A stretch of 64,000 bases of DNA from Trichuris trichiura (GCA_037903355.1 JBAJFE010000026.1:4278001-4342000), one strand, 5' to 3'; positions 45,831 through 57,353 are shown, counted from the first letter of the stretch. Notes: generated by a model not told the origin, from the sequence alone. Numbers and translations: made by a program.

Positions 45831-46823
45831 TAAATATTAATAAAGCTTATACAGTTTGTCTTCATTAAATTCTGCGAGTCGAAACTTTTAGGACTGACCT
45901 GCGTTTACGGCCTAAAGTTACCTCGCTGATGTTCATACTTGACCATAGTTGAAGCGCTCTAGACTGTCTTTCATAATCTGCTGAATCGCGGGCCTTCACT
46001 AATGTGATTAACGTACCTCCTCCCGGCCTTTCTGGTAACATTACGAATCGCTCGTCGAGACACTGACGCAGGGCAGAAACGTAAAAGTACTCAATTCAGG
46101 CGACACACAAAAGTAAACTATCGTTTCTTGAACTGCATGTTGCAATGCAAAAAGCTCTTGCTGTTGCTGTGTGCTCATACTCAGGACCTCTACATCAAAG
46201 AGCCTTATGCAATTGACCGCAATTTTTCCCGAGAGAAGTCAGCGAAGTTTTGTATTTGTGAAGTAATAGAATTATTAATCAAGATGATGGTATGGAAGCT
46301 TCTGAGGTTTGGACCAATGGTCAGATTGTTGTTTGTTAAAATAAAACATCGACGACGCCTTCCACCATAAGGATATGATTTTCGGTTTGTGGTTTGCAGA
46401 ATAAAAAACAGCAGCCAGAAAAGAATCGAAAGCCCACTCGAACCGAAAACATAGGAAGTGTTACTGAAACGACACGGAACTGAAGAACATGGTACTCGTA
46501 ATGGAAGAAAATCGAACTAAAATGTGTAACGGTCCACGTGCTTTTCAGCACCTGTCGTGGAACACGACGATCAACACGCAATGCTGCTTACTTACGATGA
46601 ATTTTTCCCTCCCCTAGGTATTTCCAACTTGCCATCGTTGGAAACGAAGCGCACTAGGCTCTGAAAGCTCTGAAGATTTGGATATGTAAAGGCATAAAAC
46701 AGATGGTTTTACCTTTTACGTAATAAATATGCATTTGAAACTTCAAAACGCCGCAAACAAAGTCTTCCATTTTTCGATTCCCATAAATAGAATTACCTAC
46801 CCAAGGTACCTTCAAAATATTTA

Positions 46824-48725
46824 CAGGCAATTCTCGTATAACGCGAGCGTTTGGTTACTTAAAAATCCTGAAAAATTTCGCGTTATATGAAATCGCATTA
46901 TAGGAGACATGTAAAGTATAGGAAAATCACGATTTGGTTGAAAGAGTCAGAAGGATTGTTTACTTGTAAACAACAACGGAGAGATGTCTTAAATAAGCTG
47001 GGTTAAAACAGGAATTATGATGCACCTGAGCTACTTATTCTACCGTTAGGCACACTGACGTATGGATCCTCTTACACGGGGTCTGAATAACATTATCTTT
47101 TACGGCTATCATACATTAACGGCAGCGCTTTTATGATAGAACTCTTTACAGCGGACAGAGTTCAAACTGGCTTTCAGGAGCGGCGTGCTTGCGTCTTTAG
47201 CTTGTGGAAAGAGTCCCTCTCAGTACTAAAATAAACGACCTCATACCCAGGAAAGAATGGAGTTCCGTTGGACTCACTTTTTTAATCTCACTATCCTTTG
47301 TTACGGGCGAACTGAGGTCCTATTAGACGTAGAAGGTACCGCTTCCTCATTGTCACAATGTTTCTTCATTGCAGTAAAGTAGAATTCGAGCTTCTTTTGT
47401 TTCGCAGGTGTACTTCTTTCGTACAGCAGCTGCTTATATGGCTCCAAGCAAGCTCGGATACTTCTTGTGGTTTTCCCGCTGCGTTCTGCATTACAATCAT
47501 TGTCTTCCAGCCATTGTAAACGCTGTTCAATAGTTTCCAGGGTATCTGACAGCTCAGCAGTGGTCATTTGTCGCGGAGGAGGCGGAGGAACTTTCTCATT
47601 TTTATCACCTTCTTCTCTTCCTTCTGCTTCCCCTGCTACAGAAAGTTCCTGCAGCTCCTCGGTGGTCACCTTTTCTTTGACCAAGTTTTGTACTTCTATT
47701 GGAAATGTTTGCGCGGCATCGACGTCCGCGCTTCCTGCTTCGCCACAGAGACGAACATTGTGAAAACTGTATCGATTCTTGAAACGGCAGAACCAACCAC
47801 TACTAGCAGTAAATGGAGGAATTTCAGTAGGATTTGTAGGCTGTTTCTTAAGGTCTTTGTAAATAGTAACTGCTTTTTGTCTGATGGTGAAAAACGTTGC
47901 TCCTATTCTTTTCATCGTTTGAGTTTCGATCCAAATATTGAGTAGTTTTTTCTTTTCTTCCATTATCTTAGGCCTTGTTCTTATTGACATTGCAATACTT
48001 GAACTGGTTCCGCTTACGCAAGTCTTTTTAATTTTTTCTACATTGCTCCTAATGGTCCGCAAGGTTGATTCCTTTATGCCGGTAGCTTTGACGATATCAC
48101 GTGTCGTCTCATTCCGTTCATACCATTTCAGTATCTCAAGCTTCTCTCCAACAGTCAGCGCCTTTCGTTTTCGACCACTACCAGCTGACTTCGAATCAGG
48201 AAGCTTAGACATTTTTAGATACTTAAAGGCTATCCTCAGATCGCGGAATCAGACAAAATACTTACGAATTGAGCTCGCAATCAGACGGTGTGAATGCTTT
48301 TCGAATTCTGTGCTAGCGTACCACGACTCACTGGAAAACTTCTACGATGCCTGCGCTTCGGGAGAATTGAAAAAGGAAACGTCGTCTATACATATGTTCC
48401 TGCCGGCGCGAATTATTCCACCGCACGTGAATACCGATCAGTAGCCTGTTTGAGTATGCATATCGCAGGGTGCACTACTTCTGATAAGAATCCTAAACGT
48501 TTTTGTCACATTTCGCTTGTTCGTGACCGAAGAACGCGCATTAGCTAACAGCGCGGCCTTTGTTTGCTCTCGGTGGATGAAAATACGGGAGAACTTTGCC
48601 ATACACCCACGCTTTCCAGCCGGCGAAATCGCGTAAGAGCGAAAACAGAATCGCGTTATGTGAGAAAGTGCTACGATTTCAAAATCGCGTATGTGCGAAA
48701 ACGCGTTATACGAAAACTACCTTCT
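46824..48725 (-). mobile_element. Tigger/pogo element with DDE-deleted transposase
   Basis: Left end CAGGCAATTCTCGTATAACGCG after TA (46822-46823). Right end is the inverse (CGCGTTATACGAAAACTACC), degraded in its last bases, so the end is approximate. Sub-terminal repeats of ATCGCGTTAT type occur on both sides. It contains the 303-codon ORF described separately. Confidence 0.8.
47301..48212 (-). CDS. Tigger-derived DNA-binding protein without DDE domain
   Basis: 303 aa, uninterrupted. Residues about 10-65 are a CENP-B-type N-terminal HTH (KRKALTVGEKLEILKWYERN, ATGIKESTLRTIRSN). Residues about 85-155 are the second HTH (CENPB/Tc5-type: WIETQTMKRIG, FFTIRQKAVTIYKDLK, ASSGWFCRFKNRY, GEAGSADVDAAQTFP). 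In Tigger transposases this is followed by some 300 residues of DDE catalytic core; here it runs directly into the C-terminal acidic and helical tail (TTAELSDTLETIEQRLQWLE, RACLEPYKQLLYER). The short VPPPPPRQ segment lies at the junction region. So the protein could bind DNA and possibly oligomerise but not catalyse transposition. It may be a non-autonomous element product, a repressor, or simply a young deletion derivative. Confidence 0.85.
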   Translation of the reverse strand: MSKLPDSKSAGSGRKRKALTVGEKLEILKWYERNETTRDIVKATGIKESTLRTIRSNVEKIKKTCVSGTSSSIAMSIRTRPKIMEEKKKLLNIWIETQTMKRIGATFFTIRQKAVTIYKDLKKQPTNPTEIPPFTASSGWFCRFKNRYSFHNVRLCGEAGSADVDAAQTFPIEVQNLVKEKVTTEELQELSVAGEAEGREEGDKNEKVPPPPPRQMTTAELSDTLETIEQRLQWLEDNDCNAERSGKTTRSIRACLEPYKQLLYERSTPAKQKKLEFYFTAMKKHCDNEEAVPSTSNRTSVRP

Positions 48726-48729
48726 TTAC

Positions 48730-49440
48730 TGTCAGAAGGGCAGTGCAGCGTTGAAAACAGACCAAAATCAAGCTTTGAAAGCTCGGAGTGTTTCAAAAAT
48801 AATTCCTCGTGCGCAAGTAAACGATTTCCTCTTCCTCCCTAGTGGATGAAATATGCTAAGCATTGCGAACAGCATTCCAGAAACGATTAGCCTCCGCAAT
48901 GTAGAACTTGCAAATATGGGGAAGCGTCCTTCCAAAAAAAACAGAGCTTCCAGGAATCCATTTTTCTTTCTTCACTGTTTCCTGTACAGAGCAAATTAAG
49001 CATTGAAAATAAAGGTTTTGCTATGAAAAATAATTCAATGCGCTTCTTTGTAGACTTATTCTTACTTAAATATAAAAAATAGTCACCACATCGTGAGGCT
49101 AGCAGTATATAGGCAGTTGTGATAAAGCATTCATGTAAGTCATTTCGCTGGCGAAGGCATCTGAAGGACAATTTATGGATAGCTATCTCAAATAATATGG
49201 CGTCTAATCTTGCATGAAGTGTTCCGAAGAAAAACTTTCCCCTCTTGAGTAATTGTTTCTTGCAAATTGATTGCACATGCGGTGCTAACTTTTTGATTTC
49301 ATGTTCAGCATGGGAAAATGCTTAGAAACTGAAAGTACTGCATCAGGATTTTACTACAGTTAGGGAGCCGATTCCATTTCCCAATCAGTTATCCATTGCG
49401 TCAATTTTTAAATTGGTTTAAGTGCTGAATTCTGACGATC
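48730..49440. other. intergenic, no gene seen
   Basis: Between the Tigger element and the SLC22 gene's 3' end. The minus-strand frame 48887-49276 (129 codons) has no recognisable family and is probably chance. Confidence 0.4.
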
Positions 49441-49442
49441 CA

Positions 49443-51907
49443 TTACGTACATTGATGAAAAAAATCAGGTAACGTCGTTTTTGTAATGTGATATTTTGCT
49501 TCTGGCTGAAGCAACGCACAAAGAAGAAGTGAAACAAGTGTAGAGACTCCTGCTAATTCGTAGCTTCCAAAATATGGCATTTCCCAGTAGCGTAATAAAA
49601 ATGCAATAGCAATATTCGATGCATCCTTTGTCGCAATGAACAGACCATATCCAAGCGCTCGAGCCATCGTTGGATAAACAGTCGAGACCAAATACAATAA
49701 TATCACTAAGGATAAGCCATCATTAATCGCGGCAGTAAAAAGCGCTAACAGAATGACTGGCAGCGACTGACTATTCGCAGGCTGTAAATGAAGGATGGCT
49801 ATAATTGCAGACATCAAAATAATCTCGGCACTTAAACTGAACATCATCGTTTGCCGATGGCTAATGGACGACACCTAAAACAAAAAGGCGATACAAGAAG
49901 TTAACTGATACAATTTATATTCAGTTGTATTAATATCACGAACAAGATGTTCAGCTGCAATCTGTGGTAGAACGTGAAGCGGTAGTGAGTAAAGGATAGA
50001 GTAATTTTTGGTCTACCCTATTCACTGCCCTACGACCAGTAAGGAACATGTTGATGCATTATAATGCTACACATGAATCTGATGCGAGATGCTGATATAG
50101 GCAAAAGCTGCCGGTGAAAATATTATGGCATACTGGCCTAAATAGTTGCTTGTTCAAACGGCTATAAAAATCTAAGATAGCTTGCGTATGTGGTCAGCCT
50201 TACCACCTTACGCGTACAATCAACCTATCTGGCAAAACATTAATGCACAAAGCAAAAGTTTCTACTATGGAGAGCATGATAACTTAAAAGGTAAATCCCC
50301 TCATGTCTGAAGCGTCAATAGCTATACCATACTGCAAAGGCGCTAAAGCAACAATCGTGCAAAAAGGTTCAAATGGAAAACTAGTTCGGGTCCGCATTGC
50401 TCAGACGGGAGAATAGTTTCAAATAAGATGCGCTTCGTCAAAATTCTAGAAGTTCGAATTCTTGAAACGCGTGTGCAGATCTATTTAAGCAGGAGCCTCT
50501 TGTAATGGTAACACCTTCAACAAAAGAATGATAAAAAAATACACGAGAGCGAGCAGTATGGTATCTTGCGAGTGGCAAATTGTACCGCTGATTCCGTTGA
50601 AGACAGGAACAGAACTGCCCTGGAGGCTCCTCTGTAATGTATTATTGTTTTTTTACTGAACGACTCTGTATTTAAAACAGTTTCTTTCGTGAATAAAACT
50701 AAGGTTTCTCTTAAAACAACCTTGGAAGTTTCAGTAGTACAGCGTGCACACGTATTGCAGCGCACAATAGCTACCACGAAATTGAATTTTGTGATGACAA
50801 GGAAGAGAAGTGAGGCCATTAAAATCAATTGTAAAGTGAGATGCCGAGATATTCAAATGCATGGAAGCTCCTCAGCTGAAAAGGGAAGGGTCGCACCTGC
50901 TAATTCTTGAAGGCACACCGAACAAGCAAGGAGAGATCAAAAAAGGAGACTGGTCAAAAAGCAGGGAATAATGAAGGTACAAAGCAGGCCTCACGACTTT
51001 AAACTAACTCTTGTATTGTGAAGAAACGTCTAAGCTACGTAAGGGGAAATCTTTAAAAAAATGCAGAGAAAGCATATGGAAAGAGGACGCGACTGAATGC
51101 TATTTTGTTAAAAAGCAGAGAGATAATAAGCAGCAGCATGGGGTTCCAGTTAATGAAACTCCAAAGATTCACGGTACGTAACCAAGGCAGATGTTTAGAC
51201 AAATTTATTCTGTTGGTTGTAAGGTCTTCTACGGCTTTTCCCGTTTTTTCGGTGTGCTGTTATCTGTAATTAAACTAAAACAACTGCTCTACCAACGGAT
51301 GGATGAGCCGTTATCCGTCAGTGAGGTGGTGGAGCTCCACCACCTCACTGACGACGGAACTAGAGCGTTCCGAAAGCTTTGAACATTAAAAGTTGAGTGC
51401 GTTGATATCTGTACCTTTTCTTAATAACGGCTCATCCATCCGTTGGTAGAGCAGTTGTTTTAGTTTAATTACAGATAACAGCACAACGAAAAAACGGGAA
51501 AAGCCGTAGAAGACCTTACAACCATGAAAATTCAACCCGTTACAAAACACCCAGTTTTCAAGAATTTATTCTGTTGATAATTTAATGGCTGACATAATCA
51601 ATCTGCATCCAGTTCCAGTCATACTGCCGTCTTGCATCACTTTGAGACAAGCCTGCAACAACATTACATGCCGTCCTTGTAATAAACAGGTGGTCGTGTG
51701 ACCACGGAGGTCGCGAGGCAGGTCACCGGTTGGCCGTGAATCTGTCATTTTTCCACTGAGAAAGAAACTGACAAGCGCCACGTGGGCGCGCGCTTCCGCT
51801 TGGGGGTGACAGGAGGGTGTGCCGAGAGCGTGGGCTGCTGCAACGACAAGAATCGCGAGGGTGTGAGAAGCAGTTGACTATAGCGTTTGGGGCGTGCGGT
51901 GGCGTCT

Positions 51908-51946
<39 letters not shown>

Positions 51947-54900
51947 ATGGCAGTGTTCATATTGTTGTGTAGCGTTGGGAGTATCGAATAAACTCTTTTT
52001 TCTAACGAAGCATGGAAAAAGCGCCGCAATTACAGTCCTGCTTACAGATTGAAGAGTTCACAAGGATAACAGTGAAAAATGAGCGACACTCCTGAATAAA
52101 TACAGTCCTGCGCTGAACGCCCTCTAACAGGAAAAAAGGCACTGCTAAATTAGAATATGAAATTCAAATGCTGCCACCAAGGTGCATGCAATTATTTTCT
52201 GGACCAACAAGTAGTAATGGCAAAGCATAGAAACTTACTTTAAAGTCTATAAACGCCAACAGTACCACAACGCACAGTGTAAGCAATCCATACAAAGATG
52301 AGTGCAACATTATTCCAAACCTTTCAATTCTGCTGTCAGAGAACACAGCCATCGAAATCGCACTGCGTACAAAGCAACACCAAATGAGAAAGGCAGTCTT
52401 AGCAGCAATACGGCGTCTGGAAAATAAGCACAGTATTGTATAGACTAAATGCTCATCTGTTTCGCTGGGCATTAGCGAGAGCTGATTGACATGTACGTCC
52501 ATTGGCACCTCGATCCATAGTTCAGAACCCATTTCGCTGAGCACATTCGCCGCTCGACTGTGTCTTCCCTTGGCAATGAGCCATCTTGGTGATTCCTGAA
52601 TGATAAATGAGAATTGCCTCTTCAATCACATAGCAAGATTTCTTTTTGATGTTTCCTAATTTTGATATGGTAAAACCATGCTCTGGAAAATAGCTTCAGA
52701 CGTCAAGGAGTATTTTTTCTAAGTTTGCTTTCAGTAACGTCATTGCTTTGATGTAGCCTCAGAAAAAAGGCAACTTGAAAAACTTCACCACTTCTCTAGC
52801 TGATGCGTTGTACCTTTTAGTCCATAATTAATTCTTTAATCAACGCAACAATAATAAAAGTGAAAGATATTTAAATTAATATTGTTCATATTACGAGTAA
52901 TGTCGGTTTGCCTATGTCCGTTCACGAAAAAATCGTCATTGAAAGGATAAACAATGAGCTTCATGCAATAGGTCGCTCTGCTAGCATTTAATTAAAATTT
53001 TCGAAAGGTTTCTTGTAAAATATTTCTTTGCGGTCTTTTCAACCGTTTTATATAATAACGTTCATTGCGTAAACGTTAAGTGCGAAGCTTTCAGGTCAAG
53101 TGGAGACCCGTCATCAACGCAATGTGTCCCCCTCGTCAGTTCGGTCTGAAGCACTTATAATGCCTCTAACAACTTGGTATAGTGGACTTTGGGGAGAAGG
53201 CAACACAAGTCTTTAGAGCGGGTGCTGAAGATGCGTGTCTAACAGACAGTAAGTGACTCATTGCCTGAGCGATGGCATTATTTAAACATTTTTTAAAGTT
53301 GTATTCATTGTTACTTTCCTCATTAGAGCGTAGTTTTCTTATCTGCCAGTCGCAGTACAAGCGCTGGTCTGACTACTCACGTCTGTTATTATTTCCTCCA
53401 GTAACAACAGGTTACACATACTTTTTGGTCACAGAATGTGCTCTAAACGTCTAACCTGCAGGCTTCAGATTTTAGATACCCGTCAGAGCGTACAGGTGGT
53501 TTAGCATAATCGGCAAACGAAATACCAGGATGATAGCTACAAACTGACCTAAAAAACAGCTGCATTTGCACCGTAATTGTCAAAGAAAACCAAATGGCTG
53601 AATTCTCCCAGTCCAGTTTTGTATCCGCCGTGTAAATCGACTAACAAAACTGGGATACATTTTGGTACCTTATAGTGTCAATTTATACGTTGCTATCTAC
53701 AGCATGTTTGTCTCAGTGCCGCGCATAATTTATTAACCCGTAGCAGTGTGAATTTAGGCAGAAATAATCGTCACCAATCTTGGTCTGCGCTTAGGTAGTT
53801 TAGACTAGCTGTTAGTAGCAGCAGGCGCGAGAGAGCTGGAATATAATCAGGTCTGCAGCGCCACGGGAGATATCTTCTGAGGGGCTGAAAACAGAAAGAT
53901 TTTTGTTTTGAATTATGGCTCCTTCAGAAGAAAGGAAATGCTTGTTTAGCCGAAGACGAATTGAGATGTGCTCAGAGGCAATGCGTAGTTCAGTTAGGGT
54001 TAGTCTGGCTGTACGACATCGAATTACGGTATAAACATTAAATTAAACCAAAATTTATAGCAGTATTTTGCCTTGCTTTTCAAACCGGCTTATTTCTATC
54101 TACAGAAACTTTTGAATCTGTAATCCTTTTATGAGTTACGCCATTAAGTGGGTTCTACAGTTTATCAAAGAGATGCAAGAAATGCATATACTTATGTGGG
54201 GCCTCCTGGACTAACATGTTCCAGAGCGAAACAAAGTGTTGACAATGGAACACGTTTAAAAAGCTTTGCGGACTCGCTGTATAATTTTTTCGTCCTCCAG
54301 CAACCAACTACTGATTCACATGTTTAAACTGTCTCAGTATACTGAAGCTACAGGAATTGAATCATCACCAAAATAATTGTACTTTATGTGTTCCTATGTA
54401 CAACGCAGGTATTAATAAAACTCTGTAGCCAGTTCATATTTCTGTGATAGCACGTTTGTGAATTTTCACGCAAGTTACCCAAAAATCTTGCAGTTTACGA
54501 CTACCAGAAAAAGTGAGATGTAAAATCATGGAAAGTTCATCTGTTTGATGCGAAGAACATTTTAGCAAATAAATTACCTGTAGCAGTAGGAACATGTAGA
54601 GAAGTGGAGCACAAACCAGGTTTAAAAATATTAGATAATACCGCCAGTGCAGTGTCAAAAATGACAGTAGCGTAGCAAGCAATGTAGATAATGATCCAGT
54701 AGTGCAAGCCATTGGCAGAATTCGAAACTCTTCATCAGTTATTTCGCTAAGAAATACCATAGCGCAAGTCTCCATTTTTCCTAGCAGTAAGCCAATGACT
54801 GCCTGGAAAGCCAGCATAATGGTCCAATTATTGCACGTAATAGAAAGCACCCCACAGACAAGGGTGATAGAAAGAGTTGGAAAGGTTGCCCACAAACGAC

Positions 54901-55471
54901 CCAAATTGTCAGAGAGATGTCCACCTATAAGAGACCCGAAGAAATGGCCTGATAAATGCGCCACGATGAACCAGAAGCAGACATATTCCTTGTTGCAAAA
55001 CAGTAACCACTCGTCACGAAAGTCATAAAAATGCCATTGTTCTCTTGCTGTCCTGTTCCATGATTCCTAAAACAACGGGGTTAAAATCCTCGTTAAGGCT
55101 GCTTAAGATAGCACCGCAGTTTATCTGGCGTGTGAAAACGTTTTTCAGTGAACTTTTAAAAAAATGGGAAAGTAGCTTACTTGGCAAGCTTTATCCTCGT
55201 TGGTTTCATTTGGCGAAGTCATATTGGGTTTTTTATTAACATAGCTCCAGTTGTGTGGCATATAGCAGCGTCTTAGCAGATTCTGATAGCCGCTCAGTAA
55301 GACACTCAAAAACAAGAAAAAAATAATGCAAAAGACTTGATACTTTCCAAATATTCCAATTGTGTGAATCACTTGCGCGTATGAAACATAATGGGCACCA
55401 AATGTTTCAACGCTTCGTTTGCGGTATAGTGTAATTTTCCGCTTAGCTGCAGATGACTTTGGTAAGTCCAT
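49443..55471 (-). CDS. SLC22-type organic ion transporter, 4 exons
   Basis: Major facilitator superfamily transporter of organic cations or anions at the plasma membrane. Exons 55181-55471, 54578-55066, 52239-52595 and 49443-49874, all phase 0, 522 aa, a usual length for the family. Exon 1 has the first membrane segment and the start of the large extracellular loop with several N-x-S/T sites. Exon 2 carries GSLIGGHLSDNLGRLW, the MFS signature between segments 2 and 3, and further membrane segments including GLLLGKMETCAMVFLSEI. Exon 3 opens with ESPRWLIAKGR, the SLC22 hallmark after segment 6. Exon 4 has the last membrane segments (ALFTAAINDGLSLVILLYL, YPTMARALGYG). Substrate cannot be read from sequence. 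Introns 2 and 3 (1982 and 2364 bp) are large and full of repeats. Confidence 0.92.
51215..51525. repeat. foldback repeat, family A, copy 3 (in SLC22 intron)
   Basis: Nearly perfect palindrome: GGTTGTAAGGTCTTCTACGG to CCAACGGATGGATGAGCCG on the left, inverse on the right, with the right arm carrying extra sequence around the core (51348-51375, CTGACGA-C-GGAAC..GTTCC-GAAAG). The left half is shorter, so the two monomers are unequal. Confidence 0.85.
51348..51375 (+). ncRNA. hammerhead-ribozyme-like core
   Basis: CTGACGA, C, GGAAC / GTTCC closing a 6-nt loop, GAAAG. All core boxes are intact apart from the extra C. The host gene is on the opposite strand. Confidence 0.45.
51690..51975. repeat. 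dispersed repeat with (CT)n, copy 1
   Basis: Contains GGTCGCGAGGCAGGTCA and GGTTGGCCGTG, then after about 190 bp a (CT)n tract at 51910-51942, ending near GAATAAACTC. Copy 2 at about 62228-62540 keeps the same blocks in the same order. The AATAAA-like end would suit a solo LTR, but no ends are proven. Confidence 0.5.
53038..53117 (-). repeat. 3' fragment of the ribozyme-bearing unit
   Basis: Read on the minus strand: TGATGA-C-GGGTC..GACCT-GAAAG (53089-53116), then AACGTTTACGCAATGAACGTTATTATAT and AAACGG, matching the 3' repeat of the unit at 36626-36700. Lies inside SLC22 intron 2, same strand as the gene. Confidence 0.6.
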
Positions 55472-55825
55472 TGTGGTTCCTTTATATTAACTAGAATTAG
55501 TTCAGAATAAAAAAAGAAAATGGAACAGGGTAGGAAAGCTAAAAAGTTTCTATCTTTTCAACTCTATGAGGCTAGTTCGTTCAAACGAAACAGGCGCAGA
55601 ATACAACAAAAGCAAGATGCATTGGTAAGTTCAAGGGGTTAACGTTATGAAATAGTGGGCATAAGCCATAGCATTTAATAGTACGAGAATGTTTAGACGC
55701 ACTTTCCACCTGGTGTTCTAAAATAATGCTAATAGATTCAAACGCCCTGCAAGAAAAAATGAGACGGAATCCCTGTTCACGCGAGCTTTACTGTATACAT
55801 AGCTTTTTACTGATGTAGCCTAATA

Positions 55826-57040
55826 CGAGGGATGTTCAGAAAGTTCCCAGAATGACGGCTCAATGTCTAACAGGACGCCATCTGCTGGACCGAAACATGT
55901 TTACTCTTAGCTCCGTTATCTTTGGATTTGCACGGAGAGGTAGCCCTATTTGACTCTGGGCCAGTGTGGAACAAGCTGTTCCTAAAGTAATCTTTTTTTC
56001 TCACGATATGGAAAGTCTTCGTTTCGAGATCAGAGCTAACATTAAATTTCTATGCAGGCTTGGTTGGCAGACGAGGAGGATTATTCAATCTTTGCAGCGA
56101 GATTACGGAAGTACTGCAACACCTAAATCAGTTGTCTTTGAACGGATAAAGCGTTTTAAAGAGGACAGAGAAGCCGTCGAAGACTACCAGAGAACGGGAA
56201 GACCAGCAGCCACAACGAGCGAAGGAACCGTGGTTCTTGTCCGGAACCTTGTGAAAGGAGACCGCAGAATTACTATCAGGAGGATTGCTGAAATGGCTGG
56301 GACTTTCCTCCATTCAGCATTTAGAATACCGCATGAAACCTTTGGTCTGAAGAAGCTGTCAGCTCGTGGGTCCAGAAAGCACTGCGTGAGGACCAACTGA
56401 TTCGACGTATTAGCCTTTCTGAGAACCTTTTAATGAAGACTGAAGCAAATGAGACTGGGTTTTTGACGGTATCGTTAAGGCGGATGAAACGTGGATCTTC
56501 TAATACGATCCCGAAAGTAAGATCCAATCCAAGCAGCGGTTAGCGGGGGCGTCGGCAGGTCCAGTGAAGTTCAAAGTGGAACGGTCGGTTAGAAAGGTTA
56601 TGAAGACCATATTCTGAAACTCGGACGGAGTAATTCTGACTGACTTCCTCGAAGGAGAGCGAACAGTCACGGCAAGTTATAGCAAAACCGTATTGCAAAA
56701 ATTAAGGATCGCGCTGGCAAGAAAACGGCGTGGCAAGTTGCACCCCGGTTGCACCTCATTTTCCGTCACGATATCGCGCCTACTCATTCGTCAAGAACTT
56801 TGAGGACTGCTGTCTGTGAGTTTCAGTGGGAAGCTATTGCACACCCACCTTACAGTCCAGATGTTGCCCAGTCAGACTTTTTCCTCTTCTCAAAGTTGAA
56901 AGAACATTTAAAAGGCACGCTGTTTGAGTCAATGGATGAGGCGAAACGCGCCGTCTCGACTTGGTGCAATACACAACCTCCGGCATTCTACAAGGAAGAT
57001 CCGCTGAAGCGGAGACACTGTCCGTCGTCAAAAGAGCAGC
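55826..57040 (+). pseudogene. mariner transposon, frameshifted and 3'-truncated
   Basis: Left end CGAGGGATGTTCAGAAAGTT follows a TA. The transposase is in pieces: 55966-56400 holds the paired HTH region (RANIKFLCRLGWQTRRII, VEDYQRTGRPA). A middle piece around 56470-56530 encodes the first catalytic Asp (ADETWIF, then a stop). 56749-57010 encodes HDIAPTHSSRTLR and HPPYSPDVAQSDFFLF with the second and third Asp, then SMDEAKRAVSTW and NTQPPAFY. At least one stop and frameshifts separate them. No right terminus is found; the sequence passes into a family-B half foldback at about 57042. Confidence 0.88.
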
Positions 57041-57041
57041 C

Positions 57042-57215
57042 CAACTCCCTTACACTGCTGACGACGGAACAAGAACAGTTCCGAAACCTACGGTCTCCGA
57101 ATTGTTCTGTATTTTCTCTAACAATCTGCTCATTCATTCGTTGGTAGGGCTCTTTGAAGTTTACTTGCACATACAGCAAACAGACCAAACCCGTGAACCA
57201 GAAGACGAACTATGA
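57042..57215 (+). repeat. half foldback (monomer), family B
   Basis: Starts CTCCCTTACACTG directly before the core (57058-57086, CTGACGA-C-GGAAC..GTTCC-GAAAC) and runs outward to GTGAACCAGAAGACGAAC. It sits exactly where the mariner loses its 3' end. Confidence 0.75.
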
Positions 57216-57269
57216 ATGGACGATAAACATTCACAGGAAATTCACCAATCAGAATTAACCTAGACTTGA

Positions 57270-57353
57270 GCAGTTAGCGTCGCCATAACTGGGCCAATCA
57301 TGACCACCCATTACTTAGGTAGGGAGGGTTCTTATAAACTGTAGTATACGGTA
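57270..57353 (+). mobile_element. half copy of the long-TIR MITE
   Basis: AACTGGGCCAATCATGACCACCCATTACTTAGGTAG through GTATACGGTA matches the right arm of the MITE at 5731-5951. The left arm is missing. Confidence 0.7.

Noticed and set aside
47467..47945. Plus-strand ORFs of 98 and 125 codons
   Set aside because: They are the antisense of the Tigger-derived ORF and show no protein family.
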